Positions 28,218 to 42,880 of a stretch of 64,000 nt of DNA are shown one piece after another. Position 1 is the stretch's first letter, and each line of letters starts with the position of its first letter. A program made the position numbers and the translations under genes. The notes beneath the pieces are model-generated. The model was given only the letters and a program-made list of their open reading frames with translations. It searched no databases and was not told the DNA's origin. Source of the DNA: Aphis gossypii (taxonomy: Eukaryota; Arthropoda; Insecta; Hemiptera; Aphididae); NCBI RefSeq assembly GCF_020184175.1, contig NC_065531.1, forward strand, positions 40,383,213-40,447,212, given 5' to 3'.

Positions 28218-31152
28218 AAAATGTGTATCATTATAGCCGTTATCACTAGACAATGTACAATCGTTATACGATTTCATAACGTCGCTTCGAGCAATTGTAA
28301 TTTTACTCGCTTTACACAATTCAAATTACAAATTAAGCTGACAATAACACACATTAATCGATAATTGAAATTTATTTGACTCCGCGCGGAACAGGGTTGA
28401 GTGCACAAGTTCTGTAACACAGCTTGGTGGGTATTACTCATGTGCCAACTACCGTACCTATACCTAATACCTATATTGTTATACTAACCGCTTCACCTAA
28501 CCTAACCCACTTGACCGACATTTTTAAAGACACAATAGGAACCTATATAATACTAATACTTGTCTTATTCGATGCAAAATTACTATTTCTGTTTTTTAAA
28601 TCGCTAATTGGATACGCACAATATATTATTTAAACCGATAAAAATTATACAAAAAATGTATTCACAACGACGTCATAGTACTTTTATCAAAACCAGTTTA
28701 AAATTCGTTTAATTGATATAAATATATAATACATATATAATGAGAGTAATATAAAAAAAAGTCTATAATAAACTATCTATATTTACTTTGAAGCGGATTA
28801 TTATTATTCCACTAACTTTCTAAAATATAAAATATTTAATAAATTATAATTTATCTTTATAATGAACAATTAATTTTACCATTCTGAATTTGATACAATA
28901 TACAAATACTATTTAACTATTTTGTACTTGCACTTTGTAATATTATCAATTGAAATTAAATTAATCAAACATAAATAGTACGACATTAATTTTCTTGTTG
29001 CCATACCATAAATTTGTTTCGTGACTATTTAAATGGTAATCTAAAATACATTTAATTGTCATGGATTTTACCGATTTGTTAATGTTCCGACTTCTAATAG
29101 TTTAAGTCTAATCGCTGATGTTCCAAAAACTATTATCTAAATTACTCTTTAAGTTATTACCTATATAGGGTGTAACAGAAATAACTGATATATGTAATTG
29201 ATAAATATTGCAATAAATGTAATAAACATTAATTTTTTTTTAAAAAATTAAAAGAACAAAATTTATAGTACACACATATTGTGACATTGTGTCTAATTAT
29301 TTGGTATCTCCTTGTATCGCATTTTTATAATTTTAGTTACATGCAATTAATTGTTATGCCATTACAGGCACTTATAGTGTTATTTTTTTAAATTCTAAAT
29401 TCTTAAAACCCTAACCAATAAATCTAAATCATTTAAAAGCGAATAAAAAATTAATTAGTTTTTTTCTAGTTTGCTTTTATGCAAAGCGTTTTCTACTTTG
29501 AAATCAAGTTTAATTTCATTTAAGTGTTAAATGTTAATAATATGTTATGTGGGTACTTGATTATTTATCATTCGTAATACTTTATGAAACCATCTCCGAG
29601 GATACGTGTCAGAGTGCACACGCTGTAAATGTTTATTAGTTGTTAGATGTTAGGTACGTTGTTAACTTGTAAATATTCCTTGTATATTGTGTCATTGATT
29701 CACGACTCACGTAATGTCATTTTGGTTGCACACATACCTACTCGTTTATTACATTATACCATTAAATAGCTTCGAAAAATTTTATTTTACAACTAGTTCA
29801 CTATTTGTAGCTTGTAATGACATGCACTCTTGATGTACAAGCAGCGTAGAGTGGCATATTGACTTTAAGAGGTAATAGCAATAGAATTTCAAAGTCATCC
29901 TTACGAAGATGTAGCGAGGTCGATATTATTGTTGTTTATTCATATGTCATTTAATACATTATAACAACTATAGTAATAATAATCGAAAACAAATTCTCAT
30001 TTGACCGATATCTATTTGTCGTACAGATTTGTTCAACACATTAACAAGATGGTATACCTTATAGTGGCTAAACGTCGATGTTTAAAATTCGAAATTGTCG
30101 TTTTTTGCGTGGTATAATGGCTGACAAAATGATTGAACGTAAATATCTCTGATGAAAAAAAAAATGGGAAATAAAAAATATATATTATATTTGCACCCGG
30201 GAGGCGCACTTTCTCTTAATTGATTATTCGGATCACACATGAGCGCAAGATTGAATCAGTAGACTACAACAAGATATACTATACGTATATTATTATGCTT
30301 TTATATATACATATACGCGCTGCATGCAGTCACTGCCGAGTTGGTTTTCGTGTCAATCGAATTTTTACGTAATATACACGGCATATCATATCATCATAGG
30401 TATATATATAGGTACACAATATAATACACGCATCAGCAACATATACATATACGCGTAAGCTGTTTTTTACGGCCGTCACCCAAAGGTGTGTCGGAAGCTG
30501 TGTGTAGTATCTATAGACGACGGCAGAACCGGTCGACGTTCGGGTTTTAAGAGTTGACTCTACCGTAATACTTATAATTCTGTGCCGTATATAAATCGGT
30601 TGTTGACAAAATGCATTTTATGTCTTCGTTAGGTATATATACATTAGATACCATACTATGTAGAAAATATATAAACACGACTTACGTTGTATACCGCACG
30701 TAGGCCCGTACGCGATAATGTGTAAATAGTGTACGATAATATATACCTACATATTGTAATACCTTCAGTGTAACTCACTGTAGGCCACTATGTACTTATA
30801 CCTAAATGTTTAATGTGTGTATACGGCGAATACGAGTTTTGACAAGTCGGTGCGATCAATACGCATAATGATTATTATATATACGACAAGCGGCATGACG
30901 TTTAATGTTTAGTAAATGGTGTGTTTTGTTGAAAAAAAAACTGCGACTCGTTAGGATATGCAATAGTGCAAGGCACGCAAATCGTTTACAAAATATATAT
31001 TTAGGATCGAGCGTCGACGAAAATGTATAAGTACAACAAGCGATCGCCTGGAATATAATCACTGAGTTACCGATCTTTTTTTTTGGAAAATTAAATATTA
31101 AAATCAAATTGTTTGTTCTGACCCATAGGGGTTTTTGGCTGGTAAATGTTCC

Positions 31153-31238
31153 AAGACTCGGTGAGCTAGTATGCAGTTTATATATCTTATCTGGCTATCC
31201 GGTACTGAAGCTATATCTATACTCATTCTCCGAGTCTT
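31153..31238 (+). ncRNA. Candidate structured RNA / miRNA-like hairpin
   Basis: AAGACTCGG at 31153-31161 is the exact reverse complement of CCGAGTCTT at 31230-31238. Pairing extends inward past one U-U mismatch (G-C, A-U, G-U). After a 2x2 internal loop it resumes with AGTAT (31168-31172) against ATACT (31219-31223). The fold is about 86 nt, the size of an insect pre-miRNA. I recognise no known miRNA seed. It lies at the edge of a CpG-rich island. Confidence 0.3.
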
Positions 31239-31837
31239 CTCATCCGCGGTAGCTATACAGCGCGTTTTCATTTTCATATTTCACTTCATCATGGATTTGA
31301 CCTAACTTTTACTATTATTGACCATTAAGATTCACAGTGCTAACACACGTTTTAGCAGCGTCTTTAATGTTCTATACACAATATAATATGGTCTCTATAG
31401 TATTCTTAATATCATATTATGATACCCCGTCGTATGCAAATTGACACATCTGGCGAATTTCTAGAATGGACACGTGTAATGTGGGACGTAGTAGACAGTA
31501 CTACAAATATAAAACGTCGATCTATATAAAATGCCAACTCTACCGATACACAACGGGTCCAATTGCACTCGTAATTCAATATCTGCAGACTATTGCCGTA
31601 TTAGATATACGCGCGATGTTATTTTATAAACGCGCGTATGTTCAACGCAGTATACATGCGGCGATCGTAAAAGGACACTGCGCTATAACGGTTTATCCAA
31701 ATGCAAATGTAAAGTCCATTAATTATACCTTTACCGTTCATGCATTACGATTACTATCAATTATCATAGTTATTATATGCAGAATTAACAACGATAATAA
31801 CACGTAAGAACGAACACGCAGCGTGTGTCTGGCGCGC

Positions 31838-31880
31838 AGAGTGAGAGAGTATACATGCAGGAGAGAGAGAGTGAGAGAGA
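31838..31880. promoter_or_regulatory. GA-repeat cluster (GAGA-factor-type sites)
   Basis: Two GAGAG runs (31838-31849 and 31859-31880), one of them a nearly continuous GA repeat, sit at the start of the CpG-rich block 31.8-32.3 kb. In insects such runs bind GAGA factor at promoters and Polycomb elements. Binding here is inference. Confidence 0.4.
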
Positions 31881-33651
31881 TTTATGCCGCACGGTGTCGC
31901 CGCCCGTACGTACGTATAATAATATTATTATTATAATTGAGCTAAAATGGGAGGTGCCCCGTCCGTTTCGATTGAATTGAATATTTAAATCATAACTTTC
32001 CGCGCGCTCGTCCGAGTGAAAATCATCTATTGTGAGGGCTGCAGCGCGCCGCTACCGCTCTGCCATATACGTAGCCGCCGCCGAATAGAAACAAACAATA
32101 ATAATCATTATTGATATACATAATGTATACCGCAGAGCTTCGTTTTAGATGATTCCGATGAAACACGACGGCCGACCGCCACAATACTATGTGTCCGCAG
32201 CCGCTATAATGGTGATAATACTAATTTATCCTGCTGTTCCTTCTGAATCATTCATTAGATCATTACGGAAACGACGGACGGCCGCGATATTTACCCGGTA
32301 TAGACCCTAATGACCGGTAGGAATGTACGATATCATATTTTCTCGACTTCCATTATTTATATTATGTTCAACAATATAGTATGACGGTAACCGCGTAACG
32401 AACAAACGACGGTTGACGGTTATAGCACACGTAAGATATTAATGGATTCTTTTCGTTAGGTCTCGGTATTCCACGTAAAAACTCCGTAAGATTATGATAT
32501 AATATTTTATTACGTTACGTGGAATAAAATCCCCTCCCCACTCTACGATATCTTAAACTGTTTTCAGTTACCTAAACCATTTATTTTTAGTTAATTTGAT
32601 AAACTTCTAGATTTGTCAGTAGATTTCGCATCTCTAAGGCTTATAAGAAAAAGTAACAAATTCAAGTCAATATTATGTAGATGGTGAATATTGCCTTATA
32701 ATAGGTATACGTTTAGAGACCCTCGAAAAATCAATAACCAAGTCTGGTTGTGTCACGGTCCAGACCCCGACATCCAAGCATTCTAAATTCCTATATACAC
32801 ACATAAATATAATATATAACGAGATATTGTTTTATTTAGATTTCAAACATTGTTTCCTTCTCAAGGGAAAAAATTCCTTATCTTTAGATTTTACGCATTA
32901 GTGGAATTAAACGCTTAAATGTTATCCAGAACGCACACGGAGGCCATTCCGATTACTGACGAGGGTCACCAAGCTTATAATATATCATACGACAGTATGA
33001 TAAGCGCTCTTGTTGACTTTACCATGAGCGTATATACTAATACATATTATATAATTTAAAACACTTTTTTTTTATTTTAGAACAATTCGTTTCCTAGTCG
33101 TCACCGTATAAACGTTTTTCTTAATTGCAACCTATCTGTTCTGCTCGAAACGAAAAAAGCGTCACAGTTTTGAAGATTTACATAGTATGATTGGCATGTA
33201 CATACGACACGCCTGCACGACGAGTTGCAATATATATATATATAAGTAAATGCTTTGACGCGTTGCAATTTGCGAGTATCTTATATCCATTCTCGTAAGG
33301 GGAGTGGTGTGGAGTCCTCAAGTAAATGCCGCCATTTCGTCGGCCAAGGCTTATATTAGTTATAGGTGTAAGGTGTTGTACGTTGGACTTCAGGATTTAC
33401 ATTTTTTTTAGTCTTAGGGGTACAAAAATGTATGTAAAATATAATTACACAAGAAAATTTACTGGTGTTTTGTACTTCATAAAAAATAAATTGTTTAAAT
33501 GTTAGCTGTGTTTCAGTAATTTTACCCACTATAAATACTACATCCGTGTACCCGTATAAGTCACAATATATTATTATGAATTAGTGTGGGGTGACATTTG
33601 TGTTTTGATATTTATTCATCTATTTTTTTTTGTCCCTCCGCGCGAAACTCT

Positions 33652-33662
33652 TAATCCGATTA
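33652..33662. promoter_or_regulatory. Paired-class homeodomain dimer site (P3)
   Basis: TAATCCGATTA matches the P3 palindrome TAATYNRATTA bound by dimers of paired-class and related homeodomains. It lies in a CpG-rich island (33.6-33.86 kb), which supports enhancer identity. There is no gene nearby to assign it to except possibly Cad99C. Confidence 0.4.
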
Positions 33663-36600
33663 AATGAGTTAGAAACGGTCGATCGGTCATGCGACGCGCG
33701 ACACCGCCACCGATGCCGCGAGAGTTATTTAAATCGACTACATTCGTAAAACCGCGTTGAAATAAATAAGTCGACACTTCCGCGGCCGCGACACCGTAAT
33801 TGCGATCATCCTGTTAACCTGGCCTATTCATAGATAACGGTCAGACGCATATTCAGAGTTCGACAAGTTCATTGTTTGGAGGGGTTGACGGTTGACGAAG
33901 TTGATAAATAATAAAATGATTATAAAAATAAAAATATATTATTATGAATATCATGATAGTTATTATCTTTTTGAGGCTAAAACTATAAGCTAGACGACTT
34001 CATTTTGACTTGTAGTCTAAAATATAATTACTATAATTTAAAATAAAATGTTTTATACTTTAAGTTGATGAAGCGGGCTAATTCAAATATTAAATGTGGT
34101 TTAACTTATATCCTTAAAAGTTAAAATCGCTTATGGAGCTGCACGTCTCGCGATACTTTGCTGTCGTCGCGAATTGCATTTCCGTACAGTTTAAGGACCC
34201 GGACAATCAATCTATATAACTTTATATATATTTATAAATACATAGTGCAACACTTATAAGCCCGGTTGCAGTGTTTTGTTCGACCAACACTCAACAGCAT
34301 TCGGCAAGAACCATTTACAATATCTACTGCACGACGGGTTTATACACCAGAGTTACGTTTGTATATGACATATTGGTATAAATTAATTATACCAGTACGA
34401 CAGCACACAATTTAATAGTAATATACATGCATATAAAATAACTAATAATAACACGCACCCCGAAAATAAACAAAAAAAACTTAGAACCACTTTCGAGCGC
34501 AGTACTTATACGTTGTTTTACTTTTACCAAAGGCGTGATTAAAGTTAAATTATTATTTAGGATTTCTAAATGTAAATTATTATTCATGATTTATCCGCAA
34601 GAACCGGAAACTCAGTAATATACGCAGAATGGGTGGTAGTAATGGAGTACTCGGTGAGTTCGTTTAGTGTACAAAAGCGATGGGAAGAAAATGGGGTACC
34701 ATAATTTACACTGCAGGGAAAGTAGTATTACTCGTTGAATTTATCTAAATATATGGTAGATAAAAGCATTCGACACTACTCAGCTACCGTTGGCTTTTAT
34801 TAAATTTTACAGTCATATTCCAGTTCATACTGTAATTGTAGTCATTTGCTGCATGCGATTTATAGGTATCCATGTAATAGCAGGTGAATTTCATTGTGAT
34901 ACCTGGGTACCTATATATTATACAATTTACAATTGGGTAATTATTAACAGTAGTTTATTTGTTTTATGAGGTTTACTTATTTAATTATTGGCTGTATTTA
35001 AATCTTACTGTATGGGTTCGTTATAAAATATCCGATAACATTACATTCATATATCCTACGTGATATTTATATACATAGTATAATTATATTATTACAAAAC
35101 AAAACAAAAGAGCTATATTATATACATTTATACATCGCAATTGCATTCGCAACGCTATAGAAACTCACGCAAACATGGTTTATAAAACATTTACGTGCGA
35201 CAACAACCAAATCATGACTTGACCTTTATTATAATGATAATGTTTTTATTTCTATTTTACTCAAATAAACATGATGTTTACACGACAGTACGACACGAGG
35301 CTCTGTATAATATATGAGTGGAATTATGGTGCAGATGAGTATGAGGAGCTATTTATTATTTTTAATTTATCTGCAAGACTAAAATAGTCATAAGCTGTGC
35401 CAGTTTAAAGATCCATACATTTCAAGCCAATTAACGTGAAATACATTATGACATAAATGCGGATTTAAGTAGAGGAAACTTATTATCAAAAATATAGAAT
35501 ACCTTACTGCATTTAATACAATACCCATCGCGAGCCGTACATCGATTACATGACGAAACAAATCATGAACATACAAGGTTTTTTTTAATTGTTTTTGCTT
35601 AACATTTATATGTATCATATATTACATTGTAAATACTCGTATAAATTATAATTATTATAAATAATTAAATTGTTGTTGTAGGACAGATAGAATTTCGATT
35701 ACACATTTTTAAACAATTTTTAATGGTGCGTATATAATATATTATAATATATCATACATATACATTATGTAGCCATCATATAAGATATTATAACAGATAC
35801 TACAGTGTAAAACAGTAGGTATACATATTACATACAAGTAATGCTAATTATATTTTTAACTATTAAATTATTATGAATACTATATTGTGAAATTAAATAA
35901 ATTTATCTTTCAATAACTGATTAATGAAACATTAAAATTTAATAAGTGAGAATTATTAGCAGTTTTCTGTAACACATTTACATGAACATGATAGTTAAGA
36001 TACATATAAATATTAAATATATATATATGTATTTCCTAGCCATAATATTGTAGTTTTATAAATGTTTCATAAATACATTTTTTCTTTTAAATAAAATATA
36101 ATGTGAGTTATTGAAGTTCTACGTTACTGAAATATAACTTCAAACAGAAAATTTTATAAATTATGGATAATCTTAAATAATTTATAATCCCTTATAATTA
36201 CCTCCTATTTTTAAAAATAGAATGATTTCGTTTTTTTACACATTATGAGTTGATATTTTCATATAGATGTATATTGTATATTTAGCTAAATTTATTAATA
36301 TTTTAAAACTGCATTGTAATAAAATATAATTTTTATAGATATTTTTAAAATTCTATTTTATTTATTATTTCTACAAAACCGGTTATAATAGAACTTATAT
36401 AAATCCTTAATTATAAATAATTTAAACTGGTTTCAAATTGGCATAATTTTTTATCAGTTTTACTATAATACGCATTACGCATGCAAATGACTGTTATTGA
36501 AATTTGTTTTAAATAATATGCATAATATACCTATATGTACGTGATCTTTATAAAAGTATATTATATAGATATAGTATAGTATAGTACATAGTATAGTCTA

Positions 36601-37474
36601 TAGATTCAAAATAGAATACTTTAAAAAAATAAAAATTCTCGATATTTCGAGTATTTGCCTATACATTTTTATTATTAAAGATGTCTATTTCACGCAATTT
36701 GCATTGTTTTCCAAATGTAGGTATATTATTCATTTATTTATTTTTATAGTTTATACACATTACAAATATGTATATAATTGAAAATACAAAATCATAAGAT
36801 ATGATCAGAAAAATGTATGTAATAAAATGTAATTATTATAAGCTTTGTGTATAAAAACTTAACAGTTAAATAATTTGCTAATACATTATTTACGCATATA
36901 CATATTGACAATATAAACTGATATATTTAACTTTTTATAGCAAACGTTGACATAACTAAACTGGACAATTAAATTAAAATAGATCGAAAACATTTGAACC
37001 TATCAAAACACAGCGTATAAAGAAGATGGGAAAGTGTAACTGGTTCGAGAACAAAAAAATATAACGTGAGAATCGAGAATGCAATTCGTTCTTTAAGTCT
37101 TTGTACACGATAATAATATGTAGAGGTCACGAATATAATTCATTCAAGTGATTATTAAAAAAAAATAATTTAGAATTATATTTTGAAATATATTATATTC
37201 ATTTATTGGACTTCACACAAAATTTAAAGCACATACCAGATACTTAGAATTGTATTTTTCTAATTTTATTGTGATTATTGTACATTGAATCATTAACTGT
37301 GAAATGACATGTGTAAAATCAAATATCAATTGTATATCACTTAGACCGTTAACACTGTGGAAGGACATTGATAAAATTCATTAGTCATTTGTGTCAATAT
37401 TCAATAATTGTCCTGGGCGTTCAGGTATCCTATGTGGCTACATTTATTAAGTACATAATTTTTTTTTATTATTG

Positions 37475-37507
37475 TTATTTATTTATTTATTTATTTATTT
37501 ATTTTTT
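37475..37507. repeat. (TTTA)n microsatellite
   Basis: About seven tandem TTTA units in a very AT-rich stretch. Confidence 0.8.
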
Positions 37508-40500
37508 ATAGTTATATTATAAAAATGTTAAATAATATGACATTTAATATTGTATCATTATGCTAACAAAATATGTTCTAAATTAAAATCTACTTGAGAT
37601 CATACAAACTTATGTATTATAATTTAACAATTCATTAATTTATTAGGTATTATACTACTAAGATACGAGATTAAGATTTTTATTTTGCTGTTTATTTAAA
37701 TTATACCATTTATATCTACAATTCATATAATTGCGAGAATTTATAAGCAAAAATTATGTTTGTATTTTGTTTTTGCTTGATTATGTCTTGAGGAAAAACC
37801 TGCAATGATATTATTGAGATTTGTTCATAGCCCATATAGGGTTTCGAGATTGAGATAAAAAATATTTATATTTAAAAATAAATAATACACTTTCAATTGA
37901 TAATTATTCTAACAACTAACGACGCTAGAATATGCCCAAAGTACAATGTATCTAAAATAATGTGAGTTACAGTTATCATATAATACCAACAATAAATAAT
38001 GAATATTAAGAGGATGTCAAGCATCTGCTGTGTTACTCCGCTATAGTGCTATACAAAGTAGTAAGTACAACACATAGAAATGTATGTTTACCAGTAGGTA
38101 CCAATTGTATATTGTAAGCTTTAATAACATAATATCTGTTTTTTTCATATTGTAACATTTCATCATACAAAACAAGCTTAACTATTTTAAAATCGTAAAA
38201 AAGTTAATTCACTTTAATATTAAAACTAACAGCATGCAATTATTTCTATTGAAAGTAAATTTACTATGATGTACGTTCGTAAGATGGGAGAACACATATG
38301 GGTCGTAGACATTATGACGATGAAGAATGTCTAGACAGAATTTCCTAAAACGGTAAAAACTAAAAAATCTTTTGGTACATACCTAGTGAGGTTAAGATTA
38401 AGTAAGGTTTTTTTTAAATCTTGGGTGGTCATCATTCAAATCCTATGTTGTAATATTATACTAGTATCTAATGTATCATTATAGAATAAAGTATAGTACC
38501 TATTATAATTATGGAGTATAGTAAATTGTCTTTTTGTGTATTAAAGTGGTAAATCGACCTTTTGGTTTCCTTAAAATGTTCATTATTTAACGAAATACAA
38601 TATAAATACATTTATATTTTTGTACCAATGGTTGTATACTTGTATTTATTAAACATATATGGTACCTATAACCTACATGTATAAGTAATACAAATGTAAT
38701 TTTAACTAATCATTCCAATGATAAATAATATTATAAATTAATTTTTAAAACTATTCATTCAAATATGAAATGAGTATAAACAATAGACTAACCGTCTAAC
38801 CAGTAACCTTGGTGAAACAAACTATAAAATATAACTATTTATTTGAAGTCTCAATGTTCTAGATTTGTTTCTATCACATTTGACTTGTCTGCTACTCAAG
38901 ATAAATTTATAGCACTTATTAAATTGTATATAATCCCTATAGTCTTAAAGCTCTGACATTCATTGCACGTAATTCTTATAAGTGTATGTGTATTCAAGGG
39001 TGTTTAATCGTTCTACCTATGAAATTCAAATATAAATTAAAACCTTTTTTAGGAGGTTTTATAAGAATGATGTAGTAATTTATGATTCAAAAATATTAGG
39101 CAGTTTATTTTTACCCATAACGACTGACAATTGTTCAAGAGTCAACTTTCTAATATTTTATAATATAATGATATAATTTAATAGTATAAACAGTTTCTTG
39201 TATTTCATTATTTCATAATAAATATATAAACAACCCACACCCTCTTATTCTTATACGCATTTTCAAAAAATATTATATATAACTCATTTCAAGGACTTAA
39301 AATATAATCACTTTCGTTAATCACACTCTTTTGTGTGAGTTACAAAACTAAAAACTGTATTATGATCTAGAGATCTTTGTATGATGATTACCTACCTATA
39401 AATACATTAAACATTGACATGCATATGGTGCTTTATGGAAAACGATGGGGATAAATGGAACAAACACAATATATTTTTCGGAATTATATTTCGGATATGC
39501 TTGTCAGCGCTGGACGCTGGCGCCACAGTTTATAATATTTTTGGGACTGAATAAAATAAAAAATTTTTTTTTGTACATATGAGGCGCCAAGAAACCGTAG
39601 GATACTGTCGCACTATGGTAGATACCATTTTCTAAATGACGCCTGTTGGTATACCACACAGGATAAACAAAAATATATTTCAGTCGAGCCACAGACATCA
39701 GACGGCGTATCAAGTAACACCAATTATCCATGGCTTGAAGATGTACATATAATAATAATCATGCATTCATGCGGCCTGTTATTATTTCGAATATCGTGCA
39801 TAACTAGGATTCCAATTCATCTTCCATATTCTACTTATATACAAGTTGTTCAGATTTCACGATTGTGAATTTATAATGATGAATGATGATTAATGATGCG
39901 TCATTAAAATGATTTTTATTTTCAGCAACGCTATAAGGTTTTATTGGTTCTATATTATATTTCAACGTATCTGTAATTATTATTTTATTTGAAAATGTAT
40001 TTTATTAATAGTATAATGAAGATTTCCTGTTATATTAAATTTATTTTTTAAAGATAAAGAAATACTGGAATATTAATGTCAATGTATCATAGTAAAAAAT
40101 ATAACATTTTAAATTGTATTTACATTTAAATAATTAATGGTAATCAATTGATATGAGTTAGTAGGTAGGTATGTAATCGCAGATTAACAATAAACATAAT
40201 TTTTAGTTCAGTGTTCAACGAAACTTTTGTCAAGTTTATTTATATTCAAATGAAAATGACATGATACTCAGTAAATGAAGTATTCTGATAAATTAAATGT
40301 TTAAAAACAAACCAGGAAATCATGTATAACGCCTCGGTCATATATATTGACATACTTATAAGTTGCGGTCGGCACCCTCGGGTACCATTTACTTGTTTAT
40401 TGGAATAATAATAACACTAATAACAGACAAGGCATAGTACCTCAGCCTATGGGCTTTTATTTAGCTCAGTGCATAAAAGACGTTTGTCTTTAGTTATCTA

Positions 40501-42460
40501 TTTCTATAGACCTATCGTCTATACATACAAATATATGGTGCCATGGTGGTTTTCAGGTATGTGAGTGTGTAATGAGTAGTTTGTAATGTGTACACGCACT
40601 GTATAGTTTACATAGTATATTATAGATGACTGAAGAGTACCTCTTTAATAGTTTCCATTCGAAATGAGAATCGATATGGGCTTATGAATAGGTATAATGT
40701 CTTCTTTTCGTTTGTTGTTAAATAGTAAATAATATATATTATCCATAACTAGAGCGGAAAATTGTATTCTTTTTTGCACCACTAAATAAAAAGTAAATCA
40801 TTTAAACATTAAAATGCTACCTTTTAGTTTAAGTATAACTGCGTCATGTTTTAAATTAGTATCCACATACTTATAAGGTTTTGTTTGTAAACTATTAATC
40901 AGTGTACTTCCCGTTATTTTTAAAATTACTACCTAATTAATTTTAAAATATACGTTAAACGACGTATTAAAGAAAATTATAAAACGATAGGTAACAGTAT
41001 TGAATTTTTGAAATTGAAAAAATTTTTTTGTTTAAATCATTTGTCATTGATTAAAATTTTACAAATAATAATTATATTAGGTTTACATTAGGTTTACATC
41101 ACAAATATATAGAAATGAATACTACTGTATAATCACTAAACCTAACCCTCCCTAATATATATTTTTAAATTCAAACTATATAATATTTTAATATATTCAA
41201 TGCCTATACAATTTTATGTCAGACGGATGACAGTTGAACAGTTATAATATAAGTATAATATAACTGTGAATTATTTTAATCTTGATATTCTATGACCATA
41301 GCTTTTAAATTGTAGATAATTTGATATTATCAACAGTCGTGAATACGTCGTAACAATTTGTTGGCTGATAATAATTGAAAAAAAAAATTTATGAGGACTA
41401 TACAATAGTTATTTTATTGTGCATCTGTCTTATAAGCGCATGACAAGGGAAATTTATGTTCAGCATTTCACATTCAATTATTATAGTTTTGTTGATTTTA
41501 ATATAACTATATTAAGAGTATATAAGACTATAAGAATGAATTTATAGAAGTTATCAAATTTAAAGGTATCTTACAACATTAGGTATATCCAAGTTTTTTC
41601 AGCATTATTTTTTGAATAATTTAATTTTAAAGCTATAGTTATGAGTATTAATAATAATAATAATAATAAGGTATTAGTATAGTATAGGTACCTACAATTA
41701 GTATAGATGATTTTTGTGATTTTTTATTTATAAACCAACCCTTATAGTCGGTGTCAAATGTTTATGATTATATATGGTCTCGAGCGTTAAAGTTTCTCGA
41801 GATCAAATATAATGAGTACATTTTCATCGTTGAATCATCACTCATACCTAGCACTAAACAAGTATATTCGTCACTATACAAATATTTTGATGTACGTAAT
41901 AAATTATAGATACAGTATGACGTGCAGGAGGTATTTTGTATATATATATTTTTATATATTACTATGAGCACATCAAATGTAAATATATAATAAACACTGT
42001 ATATATATAAAATTATTTGTTTTTTGTCTTCAATCGTCAACATTAAAAATATAGTGTAAGTACAGGAAACATCAATATCCATGAATGTCGAATCAAAATA
42101 CTTATGTCTTACATCATGTTGTGTATAGTGTGTACAATAATGAATAGGTATCGCCGTAAAGAATACAATTGCGAAAAACGATTCAAATATAATAATATTA
42201 TACAAGCAAAACAAAATATGTGCTTTGCAGTCTATATGGACGTGTTTAAACTACCAATGGAAGTCAATATACCTATACCTACATCATATATTTATAGAAT
42301 ATCTAGTATCTACCCAATGCGAATAATATTATTATAGGTACGTATATTATATCTGCAGCCGTGCACGCGGCGGTCTCCCCTTTTTTAGTCACTCGCACGT
42401 GACCGACCGGCTTCTTCCGGCCAAAGCTACTCGGCTCATACATCGTACACGCATAACCGC

Positions 42461-42485
42461 GGGTACGCGTACCCCCCCCCCCCCC
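42461..42485. repeat. 14-bp perfect palindrome plus C14 tract
   Basis: GGGTACGCGTACCC (42461-42474) runs into fourteen consecutive C (42472-42485). Long C runs are rare in such AT-rich DNA. Confidence 0.7.
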
Positions 42486-42717
42486 ACCCCAAATTCTGCC
42501 CAGCTTCTCTGCGAGTCTCACCACAGCTACAAATAGGTACGTTTTCCACCAATAATTACATGTCACCGGGTTGACCGACACACAAAGAATAGCAAAAAGA
42601 ATAACGTTTCGGTCAGTTATTTTTAAAATTTTTTCTTACCTTCTCGTCAAGACCGCCACCGTTGCGTAATGCACCTGTACTAGTCCTCCGGGAGTTGCAG
42701 TTATCGAGTATTATCCA

Positions 42718-42725
42718 TGACGTCA
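42718..42725. promoter_or_regulatory. Full CRE palindrome (TGACGTCA)
   Basis: An exact CREB/ATF consensus in the CpG-rich block proposed as the Cad99C promoter / first exon, 78 bp upstream of the strong minus-strand donor. A second exact copy is at 5415-5422, in intron 1 of Cad99C. Confidence 0.4.
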
Positions 42726-42880
42726 CAGGCAACGATACAATTTTTTGTCACGACACACACTCGCGGCAGTACACGCATTCGGGTTCAACCGAAGTAGACG
42801 ATAGGAAAGGAGCGAGAGATGAAAAACGGTATGATTTTATATAAATTATTCGAATTCCGAACGGTCACTAAACGCACGAA

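Larger units (their letters stand above)
24701..30000. other. CpG-richer block to about 26160, then AT-rich DNA
   Basis: The first part contains the candidate exon at 25946 and ACCGG-rich patches at 25660-25745. The second part contains the inverted microsatellite at 27204 and the GC hairpin at 28187. Confidence 0.4.
30001..32460. other. Broad CpG-rich regulatory-looking region
   Basis: Contains the 86-nt hairpin, the GA-repeat cluster and a dense CpG block at 31885-32290 (gccgccgcc, gcgcgccgctaccgc, acgacggccgaccgcc) interspersed with AT-rich homeobox-type cores such as aatcattattgat. Enhancer or promoter is the best reading. The 113-codon frame at 31466-31807 has no motif. Confidence 0.45.
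32461..42330. other. Mostly AT-rich DNA with one CpG island at 33601-33860
   Basis: The island carries the P3 homeodomain palindrome and gcggccgcgac-type GC runs. From 33861 to 42330 I see only microsatellites and chance-length frames, the longest being 148 codons on the minus strand at 41768-42214. Confidence 0.45.

Noticed and set aside
28048..28319. Overlapping 62- and 75-codon frames on opposite strands
   Set aside because: Neither has a motif; both follow from a locally GC-rich, stop-poor patch.
28496..28508. CCTAACCTAACCC, like the insect telomere repeat
   Set aside because: Only two units; not an array.
30969..30978. AAGGCACGC, as in the 5' part of miR-124
   Set aside because: Only nine bases match and no pairing arm lies nearby.
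41768..42214. 148-codon minus-strand open frame, the longest in the window
   Set aside because: In about 70% AT DNA a frame of this length is near the expected maximum for 64 kb. It has no domain, and is rich in Tyr/Ile as expected from AT bias.
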